Shown here piece by piece: positions 54,977-64,000 of a stretch of DNA of 64,000 bases. The translations under genes and the position numbers were made by a program. The notes under the pieces are model-generated. The model was not told where the DNA came from. It was given only the letters and a program-made list of their open reading frames with translations, and searched no databases. Location: the NCBI RefSeq assembly GCF_027595985.1, contig NC_073304.1, positions 219,984,000 to 220,047,999 of the forward strand. Reading direction: 5' to 3'. Source of the DNA: Sorex araneus (Eukaryota; Chordata; Mammalia; Eulipotyphla; Soricidae). Each line of letters begins with the position of its first letter. Position 1 is the first letter of the stretch.

Positions 54977-55152
54977 TTTTTTCTTTTTTTGGGGGGGGTC
55001 ACACCCATCGATGCTCAGGGGTTACTCCTGGCTCTGCACTCAGGAATCACTCCTGGAGGTGCCTGGGGGACCATATGGAGTGCTGGGAATCGAACCCAGG
55101 TCAGCTGCGTGCAAGGCAAACTCCCTACCCGCTGTACTATAGCTCCAGCCCC
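54977..55152 (-). repeat. SOR-type SINE, young
   Basis: T-run, GGGGTCACACCCATCGATGC, full reversed body, head ending TATAGCTCCAGCCCC. Confidence 0.94.
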
Positions 55153-55218
55153 CCACAAAAAAAATTCTAAAGGATTATTTTTCTAGTCAAAGAAAAGTTC
55201 TTTTAAGAAAGCTTGATA

Positions 55219-55395
55219 ATGGGGCTGGAGCAATAGCACAATGGGTAGGGCATTTGCCTTGCATGCAGCCGACCCGGGTTCAATTCCCAGCATCCCATAT
55301 GGTCCCCTGAGCACCGCCAGGGGTGATTCCTGAGTTCAGAGCCAGGATTAACCCCTGTGCATCACCAGGTGTGACCCAAAAAGAAAAAAAAAAAA
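55219..55395 (+). repeat. SOR-type SINE, young
   Basis: GGGGCTGGAGCAATAGCACA head. AAAGCTTGATAA flanks both sides as target duplication. Confidence 0.95.
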
Positions 55396-55885
55396 GCTTG
55401 ATAAAATGCTCCATTGGTCGGTGCTCTGCCATCCAAAAAGACTAGAAAGATACCCAGTGTTCTGAGAACTCTTGTCAAGTACTGAGATCTGCCGTGGAAT
55501 GCTGTAGAGAGACTGCAAAGCTGGCCAGTGATGGTGAGGAGGAAGGTTCAGGAAGGCGGGCGGGGAGACAGGTGGAAACTAAGAGGAAGGGCTTGCACTC
55601 AGGCGTTGCTGCCTTAGGGGTGATGGCAGCTGCCCAGAGAAACTGACCCTTTCCGTGAATTTGGCGTCCAGATTCTCCTTCACCTTTAGGTGTCTTCTAA
55701 GAACAGCGAGTGCCTAAGGATCTTGGTCTCCTTGGTGGAAGAATCTAAACCAAAACAAAACAGAGCAAAAATAACTCCCTGATTCAGCCTTACCATCTGT
55801 TTCCTGGAGCCAAAAATAGCGATGACGGGGTGGGGAGTATGATCACGTGCACTAAACCCTTACTATGTGCCCGTCACTGTTTTAC
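55396..55885. other. Unique DNA
   Basis: No repeat or gene recognised. Confidence 0.5.
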
Positions 55886-56050
55886 GTTTGTTGGGGGTTA
55901 CACCCGGTGATGCTCAGGGGTTACTCTGGTTCTATACTCAGGAATCACTCCTGGCCATGCTCTTGGGACCATGTGGGATCCCGGGGATTGAACTCGAGTT
56001 AGCTACGAACAAGGCAAGTGCCCTACCCACTGAACTATCGCTCCGGCCCC
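55886..56050 (-). repeat. SOR-type SINE
   Basis: GGGGGTTACACCCGGTGATG start, reversed body, head ending TATCGCTCCGGCCCC. Confidence 0.93.
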
Positions 56051-56589
56051 TGTGCCTGTCGCTTTCTTAAGACTTTACTCTAAAACTCATTTCACAATCA
56101 TGACTGTCGCAACACTGCAGATAAAGCAACAGGATTAGAAAGCAGAGATTCTTGCTCTAAGCCCTAAACCCATAAACCTCCTCAAAATCACAAACCCGGG
56201 CAATTGACACCCATGTCTACCCTGCCCACTGCACCACACTGCCTCCCGGATGTACTTGAAAAATGGTTCCATATCAACAGCAGCAGCGACAGAGACAAGT
56301 GTAGAGAGAAAGGATTCCCCAGCACTGCCGGTGGGAAAGTGGATTGCTACAAACATTTCGGAAGTACTATGGAGCTTCCAAAGAAGTTGGAACTAGAGAG
56401 AGTATAGGAGTTAAAACCTTGCCATGACAGTCACCATGTATGATTCCCCCAAAGCCTTGCCTGAGCACAGAGCCTGGAGTTGGTCCTGAGTACTGTAGGG
56501 TGAGGCACAACCCTCTCCATAAACCCCTCCTCCAAAAAACAGCATCAACAAAGGGAGAGGAGGGAATTAAGGTTAAATAAATTTTTTGA

Positions 56590-56775
56590 TTGTTTTTGTT
56601 TTTTGGGGGGCCACACCTAACCACACTCTGGGGTTACTCCTGGTTCTGCACTCAGAAATCACTCCTGGTGATGCTCAGGGGACCATAAGAGGTGCTGGGG
56701 ATCGAACCTAGTCGGCACCATGCAAGGCAAATACTCTATAGCAATGTATTATCTGTATTATCACTCCAGCCCCTA
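56590..56775 (-). repeat. SOR-type SINE
   Basis: T/G-rich lead, GGGGCCACACCTAACCACAC, reversed body, head with a TATTATC duplication, ending CACTCCAGCCCC. Confidence 0.9.
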
Positions 56776-57213
56776 AAAATATTTTTTAAAGCTTAAAAAA
56801 ATACTTCATTATCTTTTAAGGATAACCACAGCAACATGGTTCCTTTTATAATCAAAAAGAACTCCAGCTTAAGAAAAACAAAGGATTAAAAATAAACTAA
56901 GGCAAACTAAATATTTTGTTTCAATACCCTACATTCTGGGCTAAGAGGCCCTCCCCTTGATCCCTGAAGCCCTCCTGCCCTGCCTAATCCTTGTCCACAT
57001 ATCCAGCTGTGACTCTTTTCTATTGGGGAACCTCCCATAAGACACTTGACTCCTTGGCCTCTTTGAGCCTGTTTCATAAAACTGTTCTGAGTGTCTCCCT
57101 AGAAATCTATGCACTTCCTTCCTTCACTAAAATACAAGCTGAGCATTCAAGTAATAGAACCCTTAGGTTGACTATTTAACTCAAGTGTTTAAATTTTATT
57201 TTATTTTATTTTA

Positions 57214-57390
57214 TTGGGGCTGGAGCAATAGAACAGGTTTAAGGCATTTGCATTGTGTGCAGCTGACCTGGGTTCGATTCCTAGCATCCCATATGGTGCC
57301 CTGAGCTGCCAGAAATGATCCCTGAGTACGGAGCCAGGAGTTACCCCAAAGCAGCAGTAGGCATAGCCCAAAAACCAAAAACTAAATAAA
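57214..57390 (+). repeat. SOR-type SINE
   Basis: GGGGCTGGAGCAATAGAACA head after a (TTTTA)n run, B box GGTTCGATTCC, A-rich tail. Confidence 0.92.
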
Positions 57391-57510
57391 ATGTATTTTA
57401 TTACTAAATGGAAATTAAACCACAAAATTTTTGAACTTTTCCCCATAAAATATCTTATTATTTCCACCTAGGTAGAAGAGACCATCTTTTAATTTAATAA
57501 TTTTAACTCT

Positions 57511-57685
57511 AGGGAGATAGTATAGCATGTAGAGTATTTGCCTTGCATGTGGTTGGCCTGGATTTGATCCATGGAACCCTATATGGTCCCCCCAAACCCT
57601 GCCAGGAGTGATTTCTGAGCATAGAACCAGGAGTCAGCTGTTAACAAAGCTAGGTATGCCCCCCCCCAAAAAAAAGACAAAATAA
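57511..57685 (+). repeat. SOR-type SINE
   Basis: AGGGAGATAGTATAGCATGT head, GATTTGATCC B box, body, C-run and A-rich tail. Confidence 0.87.
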
Positions 57686-57789
57686 AATAATTTTCAACTA
57701 TGATACTTTATTCCATGAGCAGCTATTTTTTGGAGCCCCTACAATCCCTTAAATGCTGTTAGGATTTAAATAACTGGCATTTTATTTGT

Positions 57790-57962
57790 TTACTTTTTGT
57801 TTGGGGGCCATACCTGGCTGTATTCAGGACTTACTCCTGACTCTACACTCAGGGATCATTCCTGGCGAGCGTAAGGGACCATACGGAGTCCCGGAAATCC
57901 AACCCAGGTCCACCACATGCAAGGCAAGTGCCCTAACCACGGTAGTGTTGCTCCAGTCCTAA
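57790..57962 (-). repeat. SOR-type SINE
   Basis: GGGGGCCATACCTGGCTGTA start, reversed body, head ending GTGTTGCTCCAGTCC. Confidence 0.88.
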
Positions 57963-58319
57963 TAGCTGGCATTTTAGAGCAATTACTATATCCCAGTGTG
58001 TGTTTCACCTGCTACACCTAACTTGATTCTCATATCTATTCCTTTTCCCATTCTCCAGGTGGGTAAACTGGAAATTGAAGTAATCTGCTCCAGGTCTGCC
58101 TCCACCTGAAATTCTTTGCTCTATGGGTACTCAGGACCATGTTGGGGTATCTTAGCAGCTCAGTCTGTGAAGCTAGTAAGGGCTCTAGCCTTTCTGAGAA
58201 GTAGATTCCTTGTGTATCACTGGACTGGCTTGGTGGGACCCAAAAGGTAGACCTATTGTTCCTGTTTCTGGCTCAGCAGATAAGATAGCCAAAAGCTAGG
58301 AAATCACACCTCTAGGGAC

Positions 58320-58446
58320 TAAGAGGTCGTCCCGTGGGTGGGGCCCTTGCCTTGCACGCCGAGACTGCTGATTCAATCCCCAATACCCCACATGGTCCCC
58401 TGAGCCTGCCAGGCGTGATCCCCGAGCACAGAGCCAGGAGGAAGAT
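58320..58446 (+). repeat. Old SOR-type SINE, 3' truncated
   Basis: AAGAGGTCGTCCCGTGGGTG head, GATTCAATCCCC, body ends at AGAGCCAGGAGGAAG. Confidence 0.75.
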
Positions 58447-58887
58447 AGAAAATAGTGATAGTAATTAATTATTCAACTATGGATATACTAAACATCGATC
58501 AACTATATGCTTTAGATGGATTTATTTTATGGTATGTGCATTACATTTCAATAAGCCTTTTACTAAAAACCAAAAATGAAAAGCCCAGATCTTCAGGCTG
58601 TCTGTTGCATCCAGGCCTCTTCTGCTCGGCCACTTGCCCTCAGTCGGACACAGCAGCTCCTTCCTCTGGCCACTCTCCAGCCAGCTCCTGACAGGGACTC
58701 GGTCCTCTGCATGGAGCACTCACTCCTTCCTCACTTCACAGGGTTGATTCCTCCCCATTCCTGTCACTTTCAAGTGTCAGCCTGCATGTCCCTCATCCTC
58801 AGGCTAGTTCAAGTTCCCTCCACTAGGGCCCTGCTAAGCCCCACTTTCCTTTTCCTCCCTGGCTAGCATCAGTTTGTGATGACTACT
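58447..58887. other. Unique DNA
   Basis: No repeat or gene recognised. Confidence 0.5.
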
Positions 58888-59066
58888 TTGTTTTGTTTTG
58901 TACTGGGGCCACACCCAGCAATGCTCAGGGGTTACTCCTGGCTCTGCAGTCAGGAATCTCTCCTGGCTGCTGCCCGGGAGACCATCTGGGATGCTGGGGA
59001 TGAAACCCAGGTCGGCCATGTGCAAGACAAACACCCTATCCAAAATCACTATCACTCAGGCCCCTT
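58888..59066 (-). repeat. SOR-type SINE
   Basis: GGGGCCACACCCAGCAATGC start, reversed body, head ending ACTATCACTCAGGCCCC. Confidence 0.92.
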
Positions 59067-59335
59067 CCCCCCTAGAGTCTAGCCCCAGCTCTGCGCCTGC
59101 TGTGAGCTTCTGTCCCTAACCTCAGGGCCTAATCCAGGTTCAAACACAGCAAGGAGCCTCTACCCTGCTAATAAATGAAAAATACACTCATTAATTTCAA
59201 CTCCGTGTGCAGCTGAGTTGGATAACCAGCCAACGTCGTGCATTTGAGTAGCTGCAGGCTCCCACAAAGCACCCAGTCAAAAACATCCCTGGGAATCAAT
59301 CCCAGGTCAAAGTCAGAAAGAGGTTAAACCAGGCC

Positions 59336-59500
59336 AAAGAGTTAGGACAGGGATAGGGAGCTTGCTTTATACAGGGCAACCCGGGTTCAATCCCTGGCAT
59401 CCGATACAGTTCCCTGAGCCCCGCCAAGAGTGATCCCTGAGTATAGAGACTGGAGGAAGCCCTGAGCACCGATGAGTGTGGCGGGGGGTGGGGGGAAGGG
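59336..59500 (+). repeat. SOR-type SINE
   Basis: GGCCAAAGAGTTAGGACAGG head, GGTTCAATCCC, body to GATGAGTGTGGCGGGG. Confidence 0.82.
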
Positions 59501-59961
59501 TAAAACCCACAGGCAGGGCAGACTCAAGTCAGCTCCCTGGCCCCTTACTAAGAATTCAGGACTAAGATTTGTTGCTGGGTTTGGTTTGGTTTTATTCAAG
59601 ACAGAGATGGGCTCTCAAGACTCCTGGGGAAAGAGACCAAGAAACCTCAATCTTGCTCAACCCCTGGTGCTTTCAGCGTTAGTCTCAGGGCTTTGCTGGG
59701 GTTCACAAACCTGTCGGTGGTTTAGCCAACAATAACTCCGTGGCCACAAGCCCTGTAATGCTGAATTTCCTGCCACCTTGCTAAGACATCAAACTCCTTA
59801 TGTGGTACGGGGAATGTAGCCAGAGTCCACCACTATCTCTCCAGCAACCTCACCGCAATTTTTATTTTGGTATCTTTATAGGATTGCGGTGATCTTCCAA
59901 ATCAAGGGAAATAAAGAATATCTTTGAGCTGCCAAGGGTTGGTTTAAATGAGACAATCAGG

Positions 59962-60125
59962 GGCTGGAGCAATAGCACAGTGGGTAGGGCGTTTGCCTTG
60001 CACACAGCTGACCCGGGTTCGATTCCCAGCATCCCATATGGTCCCCTGAGCACCGCCAGGAGTGATTCCTGAGTGCAGAGCCTGTGCATCGCCGGGTGTG
60101 ACCCAAAAAGCAAAAAAAATATAAA
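59962..60125 (+). repeat. SOR-type SINE, young
   Basis: Near-consensus. AATGAGACAA(T/C)CAG flanks both sides with one mismatch. A ~17-bp body deletion at CAGAGCCTGTGCATCGCC. Confidence 0.95.
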
Positions 60126-60257
60126 AATAAAAAAAATAAATGAGACAACCAGCATGGGAGAGAAACCGAATTAATGTAAAGATACACAGGAAATCACTAT
60201 ATATTTGAGAATTCACACAGGAGAGCAACTCTGAATAGAAAGTGTGTAAAATTTATT

Positions 60258-60421
60258 GTTTTTATTTGTTGTTTAGAACACACCTGGCAGTTCTCAGGGC
60301 AGACTCCTGGCTCTTGCACTCAGGGATCACTCCTCGTGGGCTCTGGGGTGCCGAGGATCAAGCCAGGTTGGCTGCATGCAAGGCAAATGCCTTCCCCATT
60401 GTACTGTCTCTTTGGTCCCAA
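60258..60421 (-). repeat. SOR-type SINE
   Basis: ACACACCTGGCAGTTCTCAG start, shortened body, head ending CTGTCTCTTTGGTCCC. Confidence 0.82.
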
Positions 60422-60483
60422 GAATATAAAACTTGCCCAGAAGTCAGTTCTCAAACAGACATAATGAAACTCACATTTGAAAT

Positions 60484-60725
60484 CACTGTCACTGTCATCC
60501 CCTTGTTCATCAATTTGCTCGAGCAGGCACCCGTAATGTCTCCATTGTGAGACTTGTTACTGTTTTTGGCATATCGAATATGCCACGGGTAGCTTGCCAG
60601 GCTCTGCCGTGTGGGCAGGATACTCTCGGTAGCTTGCCAGGCTCTCTGAGAGGGGCGGGGGAAATGAACCCGGGTTGGCCACTTGCAAGGCAAATGCCCT
60701 GCCACTGTGCTATCACTCCAGCCCT
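60484..60725 (-). repeat. Long-body tRNA-headed SINE without poly(A)
   Basis: Full copy. TTTGAAAT flanks both sides. Element-sense 3' end GACAGTGACAGTG. Confidence 0.94.
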
Positions 60726-60831
60726 TTTAATTTTGAAATAAAATTTATAAAACTGGGTTTTTTTTCCACACAGTGAAACCAAAGCTCAGCTTTCTCTGCG
60801 GCTACTATTCTGTACTATTCAGTTGCCATTA

Positions 60832-61002
60832 TTTTTTTTTAAGGTTTTGGGGCCATACCCAGTGATGCTCAGGGTCACACCTGGCTCTGCTCCCAGGAAT
60901 CAATCCTGCTGGTAATCAAAGGACCATATGGGATGCTGGGGATTGGACCCAGGTCAGCCATGTGCAAGAACTCTACCTGCTATAGTATGGCTTCAGTCCC
61001 AC
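60832..61002 (-). repeat. SOR-type SINE
   Basis: GGGGCCATACCCAGTGATGC start, reversed body, head partly deleted, ending TGGCTTCAGTCCC. Confidence 0.88.
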
Positions 61003-61134
61003 AATTGCCCTTTCTTACGTGGCACATGGGACTTAACCCTAGTCAGGGAAATGTGAACACAACAATGTACCTGTCTTCCACATGAACACGCATAAAGTGC
61101 CATGAACTCTCCCCTGAGTACTTTTCCCTTTTTT

Positions 61135-61312
61135 TCCTTTTTTTTTTCTGGAGGGGGGGGTCACACCTAGTGATGCTCAGGGATTACTCCTGCCTCTGCA
61201 GTCAGGAATTACTCCTGGCACTGCTCAGGGGACCGTACGGGATGCTGGGAATCAAACCTGGTTGGCCTCATGCAAGACAAATGCCCTCCCCACTGTACTG
61301 TGGTTCCAGCTC
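61135..61312 (-). repeat. SOR-type SINE
   Basis: T-run, GGTCACACCTAGTGATGCTC, reversed body, head ending CTGTGGTTCCAGCTCC. Confidence 0.9.
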
Positions 61313-61534
61313 CTCCCAGAGACGCTTGAGTAACAAGGTGACCAGGGGCTTCCTGAATGCAGAGGATAACTCCACCTGCTGAGCTAGCACTCCAGCTCTA
61401 TTTTCACTCCCAACTTATGGAGTGGTAACTAAAAGTCAGCCACAATAATAAAACTCCAACTTCAGATTGTGAGGTACAAAGGTCTCAGGTTTTCCCTAAT
61501 TGTTTTTCTATTTTGCTTACCATGCTTTGTTTTT

Positions 61535-61605
61535 GTTTTGGGGGATCAAACCTAACTGTGCTCAGGGATCACTCCTGGTGGGGATCAGGGGACCATGTAC
61601 TGATG
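61535..61605 (-). repeat. SINE fragment
   Basis: GGGGGATCAAACCTAACTGT, CAGGGATCACTCCTGGTGGG; only the 3' body is present. Confidence 0.65.
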
Positions 61606-61861
61606 TCGGTGGACCCCATGGGTGGCTCACATGAGTTAGGAGGAAAAGACAGTCACTGTCACTTTCTCACGATCCACCCCTGCCACCCGAGACCCAGAGT
61701 TACTGGGTTCTTGTCTCGCTCACAGAAAAGAATTTCAGAAGTAGACAAGCAGTGAAGTAAAACAAATTTTATTTGGAGGGTTTTTGAAGGAAAGGAGGAA
61801 GAGAAAGTGGGAGAGTAGAGAGTAAGAGAGAGTAACACGCTCAAGAGAGAACTCAGGCTTC

Positions 61862-62053
61862 TTTTTTTTTTTTTTTTTTTTTTTTGCTTTTTGGGTCACA
61901 CCCGGCGATGCACAGGGGTTACTCCTGGCTCCATACTCAGGAATTACCCCTGGCGGTGTTCAGGGGACCATATGGGATGCTGGGAATCGAACCCAGGTCG
62001 GTCGCGTGCAAGGCAAACAAACGCTCTACCCACTGTGCTATCACTCCAGCCCC
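61862..62053 (-). repeat. SOR-type SINE, young, long tail
   Basis: T24 run (reversed tail), complete body and head. GAGAACTC(A/G)GGCTTCTT flanks both sides with one mismatch. Confidence 0.95.
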
Positions 62054-62278
62054 AAGAGAACTCGGGCTTCTTCAAGGGCTAAGAAAGCCCCTACACACAC
62101 CCCAGCATTAGATAGGAAAACATAAAAGTACACGTCTCAAGAGAGATGCTGGCGACACATGTGCTCAGACACTGCATGTACTTGGCCACGTGGGCGCAAG
62201 CAGCACACAGGTTGGGGCAGCATATACGCACCCTTCCTTTGTTCACGGTGGCTTTTATAGGCTCTTTGTGGGTTGTCT

Positions 62279-62526
62279 GGGCTGGAGCGATAGCACAGCG
62301 GGTAGGGCATTTGCCCTGTACGTGGCTGACCCGGGTTGGATTCCTCCATCCCTCTCGGAGAGCCTGACAAAGTACCGAGAGTATCCCACCAGCACAGCAG
62401 AGCCTGGCAAGCTCCCCGTGGCTTATTTGATATGTCAAAAACAGTAACAACAAGTCTCACGCTGGAGACGTTACTGGTGCCCACTTCAGCAAATCGATGA
62501 ACAACGGGACAACAGTGCTACAGTGC
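62279..62526 (+). repeat. Long-body tRNA-headed SINE without poly(A)
   Basis: Complete copy flanked by the 9-bp duplication GGGTTGTCT (62270-62278 and 62527-62535). It ends ACAACAGTGCTACAGTGC directly before the second duplication, with no A-run. Confidence 0.96.
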
Positions 62527-62952
62527 GGGTTGTCTTGATCCGGAAGATCTGGAGTCTTCTCAGGGCTGAATCACTAAAGTTAGTTAATCGGATTAAAGGA
62601 GAGGTCTGAGGATTTTCAAGAGAGGAACTTCATGGGAGGGGTCCAATCTCCTCAGGGTCTGCTGAAGGTCCTATCTGGTCTCTGTTTTCCATATCCACAG
62701 AGTGAATCAATCTTAAAATTTTCCTTCCCAGAAGTTTTGTTGACCTAAGTTTCATTGCTGAGGGCCTTTCTCTGTCTACCTGCCTACATCAGTAGGACGC
62801 AGGGATCGAAACCAGGGTGCAAGACAAGTACCCAACCCATTGCACTATCTTTCCACTACACTTTGTTTGAATTTTAACTAATGTTTCTCCATGAGAAAAA
62901 TGGTTTTCAGGTAGCTAAGCTTTGTTTTTTGCCCCATAAAAATCAGATTTCT
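62527..62952. other. Unique DNA with a SINE head scrap
   Basis: A reversed SINE head remnant lies at about 62795-62860 (GGGATCGAAACCAGGGTGC). Otherwise unrecognised. Confidence 0.5.
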
Positions 62953-63127
62953 GGGCCGGAGTGATAGTACAACAGATAGGGCGTTTGCCTCGTATGTGGC
63001 CAACTCAGGTTTGATCCCCAGTATCCCATGTGGTCCCCTGAGCACTGCCAGGAGTGAATCCTGAGTACAGAGCCAGGAGTAACCCCTGAGCATTTCTGGG
63101 TGCAACCCAAAAAGCAAAAAAAAAAAA
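62953..63127 (+). repeat. SOR-type SINE
   Basis: GGGCCGGAGTGATAGTACAA head. AAAATCA(G/A)ATTTCT flanks both sides with one mismatch. Confidence 0.93.
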
Positions 63128-63164
63128 TCAAATTTCTCTAGTCAGATAATAAAAATCTAATTTT

Positions 63165-63275
63165 TAGATCTGGAAGTAGCTCAGTGGTAGAATATTTGCC
63201 TTGCATGGGTGAGGGGCTGGGTTCAACTCCTGATGCCTCATAGTCACCCTGAGTACCAAGAGGTGTTGCCAAAAA
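63165..63275 (+). repeat. tRNA-like SINE fragment of another type
   Basis: AAGTAGCTCAGTGGTAGAAT and GGGTTCAACTCC give A- and B-box-like segments unlike the SOR head. Body short. Confidence 0.5.
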
Positions 63276-63307
63276 ATTTTTTAAAAATTTATTAATGTTT
63301 GGTTGTG

Positions 63308-63483
63308 GGGCTAGAGTGATAGCACAGCGGGTAGGGCGTTTGCCTTGCATGTGGCTGACCCAGGTTCGACTGCCAGCATCCCATATGGTCCCCTGAGCAC
63401 CGCTAGGGATAATTCCTGAGTACAAAGCCAGGATTAACCCCTGTAGTGCCTCTCCGGGTGTGATGCAAAAAGCAAAAAAAAAG
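63308..63483 (+). repeat. SOR-type SINE, young
   Basis: GGGGCTAGAGTGATAGCACA head, B box GGTTCGACTGCC, full body, A-rich tail. Confidence 0.94.
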
Positions 63484-63785
63484 AATTTAAAAAAATGCTT
63501 GGCTGTAATTTTTAGCTTAAAAAGAGTTTAAGAGCAAAAGAGATACTACTAGGAGTAAAGTAGTAGCTTGCATGCAGCTCAAAGCCTTCTCTTGGGTTTC
63601 TTCTCCGAGAGAAAAGAGAAGGGAAAAGCTGAGATATGAACAGAGTACTAGAACAAATGCACTGGCTGTGCATAGCACCCAGGTGCCCCTTCTGTCTAGA
63701 ATCTTCCATTGGACTCCCCCAGCAAGCAGGGGGCTCCCAGCCCCAAACCCTCCTTGAGTGATGCCATCCTTCAAGTTCAGAGTTC

Positions 63786-63915
63786 AGGGCTGGGGAGACC
63801 ACTCCAAGGGGCTGAGCCCAGGCTTTGCATGTGGGAGCTCCAGGTTTCATCCCCAGCACCACCCTATGCAGTGAACTGGCCCCAGCACTGCCCATTGCAG
63901 GCCAAAATTTAAAAA
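63786..63915 (+). repeat. Old SINE copy
   Basis: GGGCTGGGGAGACCACTCCA head, GGTTTCATCCCC B box, body ending CATTGCAGGCC and A-rich end. Confidence 0.65.
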
Positions 63916-64000
63916 AGAAATCACAGCAACTATTCTACTCCAAAATAATTGTGCAAGGCCAAGTTGTAGTGCGGAGGTCAATCACATGTCTTGAAAGTAG

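Overview
The window is mammalian nuclear DNA. It carries two protein-coding genes in introns-and-exons form with GT/AG splice sites, a dense carpet of tRNA-headed SINEs, and many microsatellites. The dominant SINE has an A-box/B-box tRNA-like head, then a body containing CAGCATCCCATATGGTCCCC and an A-rich tail. This matches the SOR-type SINEs known from shrews (Soricidae, Eulipotyphla). I therefore read the window as a shrew, probably Sorex or a close relative; this rests on family recognition, not on a database search.

Layout. Positions 1-6215 hold AOC3 (vascular adhesion protein 1 / semicarbazide-sensitive amine oxidase) on the + strand. Four coding exons join to 763 codons, with the topaquinone tyrosine, catalytic Asp and three copper His all in place. 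About 26 kb of intergenic DNA follows (6.2-32.1 kb), made mostly of SINEs, microsatellites and short unique stretches. I see no AOC4-like gene there. From 32.15 to about 46 kb lies G6PC1 (glucose-6-phosphatase catalytic subunit), also on +. It has a recognisable liver promoter (HNF1-like site, FOXO/insulin-response stretch, CRE-like site, HNF4-like site, TATA box) and five coding exons joining to 357 codons. From about 46 kb to the end I find only repeats and short unique DNA. The AOC3 - G6PC1 order matches the mammalian cluster at human 17q21.

The two genes do not act in one pathway. AOC3 is a membrane ectoenzyme that deaminates primary amines on endothelium and adipocytes. G6PC1 is an ER membrane hydrolase that releases glucose from liver and kidney.

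The most notable observations are: (1) shrew G6PC1 has Lys at residue 96, destroying the N-glycosylation sequon used in human; (2) a ~870-bp L1-type retrotransposon copy at 21.77-22.64 kb with a perfect 15-bp target duplication and what looks like a 3' transduction ending at a second poly(A) signal; (3) a second SINE family that shares the SOR head but has a different body and ends in ACAGTG-type tandem repeats instead of poly(A), with 7-12 bp target duplications; and (4) a pair of ~280-bp retroelements of near-equal length, with 14- and 20-bp duplications, sharing the 3' end of the L1-type copy. I found no evidence of an operon, CRISPR, phage or other novel gene system.
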